NCBI GenBank assembly: GCA_964383325.1
Contig: CAYLGY010000043.1
Span: 1 to 22,696, forward strand
Reading direction: 5' to 3'
Source of the DNA: CAYLGY01 sp964383325
GTDB lineage: Bacteria > Pseudomonadota > Alphaproteobacteria > Rhizobiales > Rhizobiaceae
DNA length: 22,696 nucleotides
Shown here: positions 13,842-21,739 of the stretch, one piece after another
Numbering within the stretch: position 1 is the stretch's first letter
Layout: every line of letters starts with the position of its first letter
Notes under the pieces: generated by a model
Databases searched by the model: none
Told to the model about the DNA's origin: nothing
The model's input: the letters and a program-made list of their open reading frames with translations, nothing else
Program-made: the position numbers and the translations under genes

Positions 13842-15458
13842 TTACATTCCGAATTCCCGGAAGAAATCATTGCCCTTGTCGTCGATCACGATGAAGGCGG
13901 GGAAATTCTCGACCTCGATGCGCCAGATGGCTTCCATGCCCAGTTCGGGATATTCGACGATCTCGACCTTGCGGATGCAGTCCTGCGCAAGCCGTGCGGC
14001 CGGCCCGCCGATCGATCCGAGGTAGAAGCCGCCATGCCTTGCACAGGCCTCGCGCACCGAACGTGACCGATTGCCCTTGGCGAGCATGATCTTCGAGCCG
14101 CCAAAGGACTGGAACTGGTCCACATAGGAATCCATGCGTCCCGCCGTGGTCGGCCCGAACGAGCCGGAGGCGTAGCCTTCGGGTGTCTTGGCCGGTCCGG
14201 CATAATAGATCGGATGGTTCTTGAAATAGTCCGGCATCGGCTCGCCGCGCTCCAGGCGCTCCCGAATCTTCGCATGGGCGAGGTCGCGGGCGACGATGAT
14301 CGATCCCGTCAGCGAGAGGCGGGTGCGCACCGGATGGCGCGACAGTTCCGCCAGCACCTTTTCCATGGGCTGGTTCAGGTCGATTCGCACTACGTGGGCG
14401 GAAAGCTGTTCCTCGTCGATCTCCGGCATGTATTTCGACGGATCGCGCTCCAGCGCCTCGACGAACACGCCCTCCCGGGTGATGCGGGCAAGCGCCTGCC
14501 GGTCCGCGGAGCAGGATACGCCGAGGCCGATGGGTAGCGAGGCGCCATGGCGGGGCAGGCGGATGACGCGCACGTCATGGCAGAAATACTTGCCGCCGAA
14601 CTGGGCGCCGATGCCCATCTGCTGCGTCATGCGGTGCACCTCCTGCTCCATTTCGAGGTCGCGGAAGGCGTGCGCCTCGGGAGAGCCGGAAGTCGGGAGC
14701 GTGTCGAGATAACGGGTCGAGGCGAGCTTGACCGTCTTCAGCGTCATCTCCGCCGACAGTCCGCCAATTACGATGGCGAGATGATAGGGCGGGCAGGCGG
14801 CGGTGCCCAGCGTCAGGATCTGCTCGCGCAGGAAATCGAGAAGCCGGTCGCGGGTCAGCAGGGAGGGCGTGCCCTGGTAGAGATAGGTCTTGTTGGCCGA
14901 GCCGCCGCCCTTGGCGATGAACAGGAAATCATAGGCGTCCTCGCCCTGTACATGGATGTCGATCTGCGCCGGCAGGTTGTTGCGGGTATTGACCTCCTCG
15001 AACATTGCGAGGGGCGCGAGCTGCGAATAGCGCAGGTTACGCCTCGTATAGGCATCCAGCACGCCCTGGCCGAGCGCGTGCTCGTCGCGGCCGCCGGTCC
15101 AGACGCGCCGGCCTTTCTTGCCCATGATGATCGCCGTGCCGGTATCCTGGCACATCGGCAGGATGCCCCCTGCCGCGATATTGGCGTTCTTCAAGAGATC
15201 ATAGGCCACGAAGCGGTCATTATCCGTTGCCTCCGGGTCTTCAAGGATTGCCGCGAGCTGCGCCAGATGGCCGGGGCGCAGCAGATGGTTGATGTCCCCG
15301 AAGGCCGCCTCGGATACAAGGCGCAGTGCCTCATCCTCGACAACCAGGATCTCCTCGCCCCGGAACCGGTCGAGATGGACGCCCTCGCTTGTCAGCTTGC
15401 GATAGGCAATGTCAGGCTTGCCGAGCGGAAAGAGCGGAGAAACGGGGGATGCGGTCAT
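13842..15458 (-). CDS. fum: Class I fumarate hydratase (Fe-S dependent)
   Basis: The enzyme interconverts fumarate and L-malate in the TCA cycle using an oxygen-sensitive 4Fe-4S cluster. The 538-aa single-chain protein has the class I layout, an N-terminal alpha domain and a C-terminal beta domain. The three cluster cysteines are visible at Cys103 (LPMCQDTGTA), Cys222 (GTAACPPYH) and Cys316 (VSCSADR); the same spacing is known in E. coli FumA. Further family blocks are KGGGSANKTYLYQ, PIYYAGPAKTPEGYASGSFGPTT and GRMDSYVDQF near the C-terminus. The start ATG at 15458 has only a weak ribosome-binding site. It is divergent from the L,D-transpeptidase gene. Maturation would depend on the SUF system at the start of the window. 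Confidence 0.95.
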   Translation of the reverse strand: MTASPVSPLFPLGKPDIAYRKLTSEGVHLDRFRGEEILVVEDEALRLVSEAAFGDINHLLRPGHLAQLAAILEDPEATDNDRFVAYDLLKNANIAAGGILPMCQDTGTAIIMGKKGRRVWTGGRDEHALGQGVLDAYTRRNLRYSQLAPLAMFEEVNTRNNLPAQIDIHVQGEDAYDFLFIAKGGGSANKTYLYQGTPSLLTRDRLLDFLREQILTLGTAACPPYHLAIVIGGLSAEMTLKTVKLASTRYLDTLPTSGSPEAHAFRDLEMEQEVHRMTQQMGIGAQFGGKYFCHDVRVIRLPRHGASLPIGLGVSCSADRQALARITREGVFVEALERDPSKYMPEIDEEQLSAHVVRIDLNQPMEKVLAELSRHPVRTRLSLTGSIIVARDLAHAKIRERLERGEPMPDYFKNHPIYYAGPAKTPEGYASGSFGPTTAGRMDSYVDQFQSFGGSKIMLAKGNRSRSVREACARHGGFYLGSIGGPAARLAQDCIRKVEIVEYPELGMEAIWRIEVENFPAFIVIDDKGNDFFREFGM

Positions 15459-15569
15459 GGGTCAGCTTTTCGTCGGATGGCAGGTCGGGGGTTTCATAAG
15501 CATGGCGGGCCCGGTCTCGTCAATCTGCGCCAGGCGCCGCCGCGCCGGTCACGTCTTCTTGACCTCGCC

Positions 15570-15598
15570 TTAACCTTGCCGTGCTCTATTGTAAGAAT
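15570..15598 (+). promoter_or_regulatory. Candidate promoter of the L,D-transpeptidase gene
   Basis: TTAACC (15570-15575), a 17-bp spacer and AAGAAT (15593-15598) lie 76 bases before the ATG at 15674. The hexamers match the sigma-70 consensus only moderately. TTAACC also resembles a CtrA half-site, which would fit a cell-wall gene in an alphaproteobacterium, but one half-site is weak evidence. Confidence 0.3.
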
Positions 15599-15673
15599 AG
15601 ATTCGATGGCGACCGCCAGGCTGGAGAGGGTCCGAACCGCCCCGCGCGGCGCATGGGAAAGAGTGCGAGATTG

Positions 15674-17554
15674 ATGAATTCGTTCCGCAAGATGATCGTG
15701 CCGCTCGGCCTCCTGTCCGTTGCCCTTGCGACGACGCCGGCTCCTGCACAAAGCCTTCTGGAGCGCCTGCTGATGGGCGAGCGCGTCCATCAGGGCGGCA
15801 ATGCCTTTCCGCCCCCTCCGGCAAGATCGCGCCAGGCAGCCCCGGCGCCGGCGCCCGCTCCGGCCGCCAGGAAGATTGTCCGGGTTTCCGGCCCCAGCTA
15901 CTACACCTACAAGACCGATGCGCTGAAGCCGCTGGATTTCAGCCCGCGCGCCACGGCTTCGATCGCCACGGAGGAAGCCGCTACGGCGGACGGGCGGGCA
16001 GAGGATGGAAAGGCCGCTGCCTTCCTGAATTCGCTAGGCGAGATCGACATCCACGCCGAGGCAGAGATCGGCGCAGCCCTGAATGAATTCTATGCCAGCC
16101 ATGCCGATTTCATCTGGCTGGAGGACGGCAAGCCGAACCGGCGCGCCATCGATGCGCTTCGTACGCTCGGCGAGGCGGATCGGTTCGGACTTGACCCGGC
16201 AGACTATGCAATTTCGCTCCCTGCTGCGGAAAAGGGCGACAACCGCGCCAGGCAGCGGGACCATGTCCGGCTGGAGATGGCGCTGTCGGCGCGGGTCCTG
16301 CGCTATGTGCTCGATGCGCGCAACGGCCGGGTCGTGCCGGACCGCCTCTCGGGCTATCATGACCTGCCGCGCAAGGAAGTGGACCTTCCCGGAACGCTGC
16401 GGGCGATTGCCCATCTGGATGACGTGCGCACCTATCTCGAATCGCGCCATCCGCAGAACGAATATTACCGGGCCCTTCGCCGGGAACTGGAACTCCTGCG
16501 CGCCAGCCCCGACGATGGAGCGGTCGCGATCGATCGCTCCGCATTGATCAAGCCGGGTCAGAGCCATCCGGACTTTCCCGCAATTCTCGATCTCATCGAG
16601 CGGAAGTCAGACGAGGCGTTCCGCCAGCGCTTCGGCGAGCTCCTTGCCGCCGGGCGCCAGGGCCAAACCTATGCGCCGGAACTCGTGCCCGCGGTCAAGG
16701 CAGTGCAGCAGGCGCATGGGCTGTCGGCGGATGGCGTCATCGGACCACGCACCCTCGCCGTGCTGGCCGGCGAAACGCGCGAATCGAAGCTGGAGCGGGT
16801 CGAGCTGGCGCTCGAGCGACTGCGCTGGCTGCCATCCGAACTCGGCGATCCGCATGTCTTCATCAATGTGCCGGCCTTCCGCGTCACCTATCGCGAGAAC
16901 GGACGGGATCGTCTGTCGATGCGCGCCATCGTTGGCAGCCGCGCCAATCAGACCTATTTCTTTCACGACCGGATCCAGCAGGTCGACTTCCATCCCTATT
17001 GGGGCGTGCCGCAATCGATCCTCGTCAACGAGATGCTGCCGCGCCTGCACCGCGATCCCTCCTATCTCGACCGTTCCGGTTACGAGGTCTTCGGGCGTGA
17101 CGGTCGCCGGGTTTCCTCCGCTGCAGTGGACTGGTGGAGATATGACGGAAAGGTGCCGTTCGACGTCCGCCAGAAGCCCGGCCCGACCAATGCGCTCGGG
17201 GAACTGAAGATCCTGTTTCCGAACCGGCACGCCATCTACATGCATGACACGCCCGACCGGTCGCTCTTCAACCGCGACATGCGGGCGCTGAGCCATGGCT
17301 GCGTGCGGCTCGAACAGCCGCGGGCCATGGCCGCCGCCGTGCTCGGCTGGGACGAGGCGGATATCGAGAAGCGGCTGCAGGGCGGCCATTCCAGCGAGCG
17401 TGTCACGGCCCACATTCCGGTTTACATCGCCTATTTCACTGCCTGGCCGGATGCCGACGGCACGGTGTCCTATCATGGCGATATCTATGATCGCGATGCG
17501 CATCTGCGCGCGGCCATGGATGCGACTTCGCAGAGCCGCCAGGTCGGAAGCTGA
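15674..17554 (+). CDS. Periplasmic L,D-transpeptidase (LdtD/YcbB type)
   Basis: L,D-transpeptidases form 3-3 peptidoglycan cross-links or attach proteins to the wall. The 626-aa protein starts with a signal peptide (MNSFRKMIVPLGLLSVALAT, cleavage likely after APAQS-region residues 24-26), followed by a Pro/Ala-rich linker (about residues 45-65). A scaffold domain (about 110-310) comes next, then a peptidoglycan-binding type 1 domain around residues 335-365 (AVKAVQQAHGLSADGVIGP), then the YkuD catalytic domain with the motif SHGCVR at residues 540-545, nucleophile Cys543, and upstream His in YMHDTP. This order matches E. coli YcbB/LdtD. I chose 15674 because the signal peptide begins there; the frame is open from 15581. 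Divergent from fumarase. Confidence 0.93.
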   Translation: MNSFRKMIVPLGLLSVALATTPAPAQSLLERLLMGERVHQGGNAFPPPPARSRQAAPAPAPAPAARKIVRVSGPSYYTYKTDALKPLDFSPRATASIATEEAATADGRAEDGKAAAFLNSLGEIDIHAEAEIGAALNEFYASHADFIWLEDGKPNRRAIDALRTLGEADRFGLDPADYAISLPAAEKGDNRARQRDHVRLEMALSARVLRYVLDARNGRVVPDRLSGYHDLPRKEVDLPGTLRAIAHLDDVRTYLESRHPQNEYYRALRRELELLRASPDDGAVAIDRSALIKPGQSHPDFPAILDLIERKSDEAFRQRFGELLAAGRQGQTYAPELVPAVKAVQQAHGLSADGVIGPRTLAVLAGETRESKLERVELALERLRWLPSELGDPHVFINVPAFRVTYRENGRDRLSMRAIVGSRANQTYFFHDRIQQVDFHPYWGVPQSILVNEMLPRLHRDPSYLDRSGYEVFGRDGRRVSSAAVDWWRYDGKVPFDVRQKPGPTNALGELKILFPNRHAIYMHDTPDRSLFNRDMRALSHGCVRLEQPRAMAAAVLGWDEADIEKRLQGGHSSERVTAHIPVYIAYFTAWPDADGTVSYHGDIYDRDAHLRAAMDATSQSRQVGS

Positions 17555-17989
17555 CCGGCAGCGGCTCAGCGAGTGCCTTTTTCATTGCGTGGGTCCAGTT
17601 CCTGCGACCTACGTGATCGCGGAATGGCGCGACTGGAAAGTCTGGTTTACTCATGCGTTCGGGCCGCAGGAGACTTGACCGACTGAAGTCTAGGCTTCGG
17701 GTGGAGAGCCGGAAAAGGCTCCTGCAAGCTGCCCGGCCCGCCATTACCTTGCCCCGGCAATGGCGGGCCCAATCGTGCTTCCATTCCTGTCCCCGCCTGT
17801 CTGGCCACGCATGCCGAAATCGTGCCCACGGCTCGGCTGCAACCCTTTGCGACTGCACTCGTTTACAATTTGCTACATGTGCGCGAGGCTGCCAATGGGT
17901 TTGGCGGATCATGACACATCGCGGCCAGAGACCGCGGCGTGCACATGGAAGTCGAGGGCCGTTTCGTGGCCAATGGAAAGGAGGCTTCA
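17555..17989. other. 435-bp intergenic region, no gene seen
   Basis: No credible coding region lies here. Near the left end GGCA (17557-17560) can pair with TGCC (17574-17577) before TTTTT (17578-17582), a weak candidate terminator for the transpeptidase gene. A 5-bp hairpin GAGCC/GGCTC spans 17706-17721, and a stronger hairpin is listed separately at 17735-17769. TTGCGA (17847-17852) with an 18-bp spacer to TGCTAC (17871-17876) is a weak promoter candidate for the downstream small gene. Confidence 0.5.
17735..17769. repeat. Long perfect inverted repeat (hairpin)
   Basis: GGCCCGCCATT (17735-17745) and AATGGCGGGCC (17759-17769) form perfect 11-bp arms around a 13-base loop. There is no following T-run on either strand, so it is not a standard intrinsic terminator. 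It could be a dispersed palindromic repeat unit, an RNA structure in a leader, or a Rho-independent stop lacking the U-tract. Confidence 0.6.
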
Positions 17990-18238
17990 ATGACCAGGGA
18001 TGGCATCCGGACGCAGATCGAGGAGATCATCAAGAACAAGAAACTGCCGCCCGAACGGCAGATCGAGATGCTGCGCAAGATCCATTACGATCTTCGCGCC
18101 CAGCAGCGCGCGCAGACCGAGAGCGCGATGATTCCCGATCCCGATATCGGCTCCAACCTGCGTGATGTCGAGCGTGCGCTGGAGAGCCTCGGTGCCGAAC
18201 CGGTTGGTCCGGAGGATTCCGGCGCTGCGACCTTGTAG
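17990..18238 (+). CDS. Small protein of unknown function (82 aa)
   Basis: I do not recognise a named family. The 82-aa protein is hydrophilic and helical in character. It starts MTRDGIRTQIEEIIKNKKLP and continues with an RQIEMLRKIHYDLRAQQRAQ segment, charged and rich in Arg/Gln, which may form a short helix pair. The C-terminal part (DIGSNLRDVERALESLG) is also helical. There are no cysteines, signal or membrane segment. The translation start is well supported: AAAGGAGG (17977-17984) ends 5 bases before the ATG. The codon usage looks like that of its neighbours. It stands alone, with 435 bp of intergenic DNA before it and 84 bp before the tautomerase gene. Confidence 0.8.
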   Translation: MTRDGIRTQIEEIIKNKKLPPERQIEMLRKIHYDLRAQQRAQTESAMIPDPDIGSNLRDVERALESLGAEPVGPEDSGAATL

Positions 18239-18322
18239 GGGAAATCACGCGGATCGTCTACTTTCGCAGTTGCGTTCCGTGTATACGATTCGCGTAAAGC
18301 TCTCTTCCGTCAGGGGAACGTC

Positions 18323-18532
18323 ATGCCGATCATTCGAGTCGAAATGTTCGAAGGCCGCACGGTCGAACAGAAGCGTCAGCTCGTTCGCGAACTGACCGAT
18401 AGTTTTCTGCGCACATGCGGAAGCACCGCCGATGCCGTTCAGGTAGTGATCATCGATCAATCGAAGGAAAACTGGGCCAAGGCCGGGGAGCTGTTCTCGG
18501 ATCAGGAAGCGCGGACGAAATCAGGCGGCTGA
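18323..18532 (+). CDS. 4-oxalocrotonate tautomerase family protein
   Basis: This 69-aa protein starts Met-Pro, and after removal of Met the N-terminal proline (MPIIRVEMFEGRT) is the catalytic base of the tautomerase superfamily. The remainder (VEQKRQLVRELTDSFLRTCG, then AVQVVIIDQSKENWAKAGEL) follows the beta-alpha-beta pattern of 4-OT subunits, which assemble as hexamers or related oligomers. Substrates of such stand-alone proteins are generally unknown; nothing nearby suggests an aromatic meta-cleavage pathway. A CAGGGGAACGTC leader provides a ribosome-binding site. The gene is convergent with the ArsR-family regulator, 45 bp apart. Confidence 0.88.
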   Translation: MPIIRVEMFEGRTVEQKRQLVRELTDSFLRTCGSTADAVQVVIIDQSKENWAKAGELFSDQEARTKSGG

Positions 18533-18577
18533 GTTCGGATTTTTCCTGCTCTCGGGATTGCCGCGACGCAATTGCCG

Positions 18578-18895
18578 CTAATCGGCCCGACAGTAAATGG
18601 CATAGAGGACACCCACCACTTCGCGGGCGGCGTCGCTCTCGATCCGGTACCAGATCGTCTGGCCGTCACGGCGTCCGACGATCAGCCCATCACGTCGCAA
18701 TAGTGCCAGATGCTGGGAAACGGTTGAATCGCGGATGCCGAGGAGGGAGGCCAGTTGCCCGACGGATTTCTCCCCGCCGATCAGATGGCAAAGGATCAGT
18801 AGCCTGTGGGCGTTGGATAGCGCCTTCATCAGTTCGCTCGCCTCGTCGGCGGCGCCCTTCATGGCATTGGCATCCATTGTTTGGGCAGGCGTCAT
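18578..18895 (-). CDS. ArsR-family repressor, BigR/SqrR-like dithiol type
   Basis: The 105-aa protein is an ArsR/SmtB winged helix regulator: LMKALSNAHRLLILCHLIGG, then SVGQLASLLGIRDSTVSQHL (helix-turn-helix about residues 45-62), a wing around RRDGQTIWYRI. It has exactly two cysteines after the start, Cys36 in LILCHL and Cys102 in AIYCRAD. They are 66 residues apart, the same spacing as the two persulfide-sensing cysteines of SqrR, BigR and YgaV. The canonical ELCVC metal site of ArsR/SmtB is absent. I therefore infer a sulfide/persulfide or redox-sensing repressor rather than an arsenic sensor. The start ATG at 18895 is chosen by family length; the frame extends upstream into aroQ. It lies 55 bp downstream of aroQ on the same strand. 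Confidence 0.85.
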   Translation of the reverse strand: MTPAQTMDANAMKGAADEASELMKALSNAHRLLILCHLIGGEKSVGQLASLLGIRDSTVSQHLALLRRDGLIVGRRDGQTIWYRIESDAAREVVGVLYAIYCRAD

Positions 18896-18950
18896 GCTCT
18901 TGTAGATACGTAGTTGTCGGGATGCGTTCAAGTCAGGCGGGCCGGAAAAC

Positions 18951-19397
18951 TCATCCTGCCTTGCGCAAATGCCACGCCAACGCTTCGATGGCGAGCACGT
19001 AGCCATGCGGTCCGAAACCGGCGATCATGCCGAGCGCCACCTGCGAAACGTAGGAATGGTGCCGGAAGGCCTCGCGGCGGTGAATGTTGGATAGATGGAC
19101 TTCGGCGACCGGAAGTTCGACGCTGGCCAGCGCGTCCATGATGGCGATCGAACTGTGGGTCAGGGCGCCCGCATTGAGGACGATGCCGGCATGGCGTCCC
19201 CTTGCTTCATGAATCCAGTCGATCAGCACGCCCTCATGGTTGGATTGACGGAAGTCGATGTCGAGATCGAGCCGCGCGCCTGCCTCATGACACAGCGTCT
19301 CGACGTCGGCCAGCGTTGCAGCGCCATAGATCCCTGGCTGGCGCGTACCAAGGAGGTTGAGGTTGGGTCCGTTGAGGACCAGGAGCGAATTCGGCAT
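18951..19397 (-). CDS. aroQ: AroQ, type II 3-dehydroquinate dehydratase
   Basis: AroQ dehydrates 3-dehydroquinate to 3-dehydroshikimate, the third step of the shikimate pathway, as a cytoplasmic dodecamer. The 148-aa protein has the usual family length and the signature LVLNGPNLNLLGTRQPGIYG (residues 6-25) with catalytic Tyr24. Substrate-binding QSNHEGVLIDWIH (51-63), NAGALTHSSIAI (75-86) and VHLSNIHRREAFR (100-112, catalytic His101) are all present. It is usually followed by accB/accC in alphaproteobacteria; here instead an ArsR-type gene follows. It is divergent from the enamidase with 244 bp between starts. Confidence 0.96.
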   Translation of the reverse strand: MPNSLLVLNGPNLNLLGTRQPGIYGAATLADVETLCHEAGARLDLDIDFRQSNHEGVLIDWIHEARGRHAGIVLNAGALTHSSIAIMDALASVELPVAEVHLSNIHRREAFRHHSYVSQVALGMIAGFGPHGYVLAIEALAWHLRKAG

Positions 19398-19641
19398 GCC
19401 GGCCTTCCTGTTGGGCGGGGCAGGGCGATCAGGTTGCTGAAGCGCCTGCGCAAGTGCAGATCGACCTCACCCGGTACATGACTCGCGAATGTGTTGGCAA
19501 GGATTCGCTTCTTCCCCCAATAACCTGCGCCTGCAGGGCCCGGCTCGCCGCATCCTGCAGGAAGGCAGAGGCTGCGATCGTTGAAAATATCCGGAAAGCG
19601 GAGTTAACATTGCGGGGAACGGCAACAGGGAGGCAGGAGCC

Positions 19642-20835
19642 ATGGCCGAGGCGCAAGGAGAAACGGTCCCGGCGGGGTACAAGCTCGTCATCAGCAATAT
19701 CGGCCTGATGCTCAGCGGGGATATCGACAATCCGGTGCTGGACGCGGACACGATTGTCGCCATTGACGGGAGAATCGCGGCAATCGGGCGCAAGGGCGAC
19801 CTCGATACGGACCAGGCCGACACCAGGATCGACGCCAATGGCACGGTGGTGGCACCTGGTCTGATCGACAGCCATGTCCATCCCGTGGCGGGCGACTGGA
19901 CGCCGCGCCAGAACCAGTTTGGCTGGATCGATTCGACGCTGAATGGCGGCGTCACGACCATGATCTCCGCCGGCGAGGTGCATATGCCGGGCCGGCCGAG
20001 GGACATTGTCGGGCTCAAGGCAATGGCAATCCACGCCCAGCGCACCTTCACCGCCTTTCGCCCGGGCGGCGTGAAGATCCATGCCGGCGCGCCGGTCATC
20101 GAGCCCGGAATGGTCGAGGAGGATTTCCGCGAACTTGCGGCGGCGGGCGTGAAATTGCTCGGCGAGGTCGGCCTTGGCGGCGTCAAGGATGGCGCCACGG
20201 CGCGCGAGATGGTTGCCTGGGCACGCAAATACGGCATGCAGTCGACCATTCATACCGGAGGCCCCTCCATTCCCGGCTCGGGTCTCATCGGTGCCGACGT
20301 TGTTCTGGAAGCCGATACGGATGTCGTCGGCCATATCAATGGTGGCCATACCGCCTTGCCGGACAAGGAAATCCGCTGCATCTGCGAAAGCTGCCAGCGC
20401 GGGCTTGAAATCGTGCATAATGGCAATGAGCGCGCCGCGCTCTACACGCTGCGCACGGCACGGGAAATGGGCGAGCTAAGCCGGGTCATCCTCGGAACGG
20501 ATGGACCGGCAGGCTCGGGTGTCCAGCCGCTCGGCATCGTCCGCATGATTGCCATGCTGTCGGCGCTGGGCGATATTCCTGCGGAGATCGCCTTCTGCCT
20601 CGGCACCGGCAACACGGCCCGGATGCGCGACCTGGATTGCGGCATCATCGAGGTCGGTCGCGCCGCCGATTTCGTCTTCATGGACAAGGCGCAGCACTCC
20701 GCCGGGCGCAACTTTCTCGACAGCATCCAGCTCGGCGACCTGCCGGGGATCGGCATGGTTGTCATTGATGGCCAGATCCGCTGCCTGCGCAGCCGCAATA
20801 CGCCGCCAGCCGAGAAGGTGCCGCTAATCGGGTAG
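19642..20835 (+). CDS. Enamidase-like amidohydrolase
   Basis: This 397-aa amidohydrolase resembles enamidase, the binuclear metal enzyme of nicotinate fermentation that opens 6-oxo-1,4,5,6-tetrahydronicotinate to 2-formylglutarate and ammonia. Shared features recalled from the family are the SGDIDNPVLDADTIV start, PGLIDSHVHPVAGDWTPRQ (metal ligands His78, His80), GGVTTMISAGEVHMPGRP, LLGEVGLG (Glu175), IHTGGPSIPGS (His204), VGHINGG (His231), LGTDGPAGSG (Asp287) and the C-terminal SRNTPPA. All likely metal ligands are present, so the enzyme looks functional. The start has GGGAGG and AGGAG upstream. No other nicotinate genes are in the window, and mobile-element debris follows 70 bp later, so the physiological substrate is uncertain. 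Confidence 0.85.
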   Translation: MAEAQGETVPAGYKLVISNIGLMLSGDIDNPVLDADTIVAIDGRIAAIGRKGDLDTDQADTRIDANGTVVAPGLIDSHVHPVAGDWTPRQNQFGWIDSTLNGGVTTMISAGEVHMPGRPRDIVGLKAMAIHAQRTFTAFRPGGVKIHAGAPVIEPGMVEEDFRELAAAGVKLLGEVGLGGVKDGATAREMVAWARKYGMQSTIHTGGPSIPGSGLIGADVVLEADTDVVGHINGGHTALPDKEIRCICESCQRGLEIVHNGNERAALYTLRTAREMGELSRVILGTDGPAGSGVQPLGIVRMIAMLSALGDIPAEIAFCLGTGNTARMRDLDCGIIEVGRAADFVFMDKAQHSAGRNFLDSIQLGDLPGIGMVVIDGQIRCLRSRNTPPAEKVPLIG

Positions 20836-20906
20836 GGCGCCTGATCCTGCCTGCAGCGCAGAGGCTAGGCCCACGGATTAGAATTCTGAATTGAAGGATT
20901 CCCTGG

Positions 20907-21533
20907 TTGGCCGTTTGTGATCGGGTCGCATGCGTGGCGGTTCGCGCTGAGCGGGGCGTGTGGATCAATCTGCGCCAACCGAGGATGCGGCTCCAGCCGG
21001 ATTTTCTGGTCTTTGTCGACGAGACGTGGGTCAACACCAAGCTGGCGCGGTTGCGCGGCCGCAGCCTGCGCGGCACGAGGCTCATCGCCATTGCGCCGTT
21101 CGGCCATTGCAAGACCCAGACTTTCATCGCCGGCTTGCGTCCTCATGGATTGACTGCACCCTGCGTGATCGAGAAAGCCATTGACCGTGCAGCTTTCGAC
21201 ACATGGGTCGCCACACAATTCGCGCCGACCCTGTCGAAGGGCGATGTCGTCATCCTTGACAACCTCGCCGTCCACAAGAGCACAAACGCCGCTGATTGAC
21301 TGAAAGAGCGTGGCGCATGGTTCCTGTTCCTGCCGCCAACAGCCCGGATCTCATCCCCATGGAAATGGCCGCCGCCAGCTCAACGCGCATTTGCGGGCCG
21401 CTTCAGCCAGAACCTCCGATGTCCTTGGAAAGCCATCGGAAGCATCTGCAATCTCTTCAGCCCATCCGAATGCTGGAACTATCTCAAGAAAGCCGGCTAT
21501 GCGTACGATCTAATCCGATGCTCGTCTTATGAC
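20907..21533 (+). pseudogene. IS630-family transposase, decayed
   Basis: Fragments of an IS630-type DDE transposase can be read in order: FLVFVDETWVNTKLARLRGR (first catalytic Asp), VVILDNLAVHKS (second Asp), LKERGAWFLFLPP, SPDLIPMEM (catalytic Glu) and WKAIGSICNLFSPSECWNYL at the C-terminus. The frame is broken by a TGA at 21297-21299, where a Trp codon is expected. Three apparent single-base losses follow, near 21343, 21377 and 21430, which together bring the reading back to the original frame. The N-terminal helix-turn-helix region is missing before about 20907. It cannot make an active transposase. Terminal repeats were not identified. Confidence 0.85.
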
Positions 21534-21639
21534 TTTCCGTGGTTTGGCTACCAAAGTGGGTCGCCGCCTGCGCGCCCTCAATACCTCAGGCGGCGGAAGG
21601 GGACGGATCGGAACGGTGCCGGTCATGATGGGCCGAGCT

Positions 21640-21739
21640 AGAGTGTGATCGCCCCTCTCTTTTCCATGAGGCCTGAACGGATCGCCGGGACTTGAGGCCC
21701 GGATGACAAGCACGGGACACGGAAAAGACGAGCAACACC
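21640..21739 (+). ncRNA. Candidate IS110 bridge-RNA leader
   Basis: About 100 bases directly upstream of the IS110 reading frame are non-coding and contain a hairpin, CCGGG (21685-21689) with CCCGG (21698-21702) around an 8-base loop. IS110-group elements carry a long non-coding left end that is transcribed as a bridge RNA specifying target and donor. Position and structure fit, but target and donor loops were not derived. Confidence 0.35.

Noticed and set aside
18557..18578. Two copies of ATTGCCGC between the tautomerase and ArsR genes
   Set aside because: An 8-bp direct repeat in GC-rich DNA is too short to support a function, and there is no further copy.
19429..20418. A 329-codon minus-strand frame opposite the enamidase
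   Set aside because: It is antisense to a gene with conserved metal ligands and has no family features of its own.
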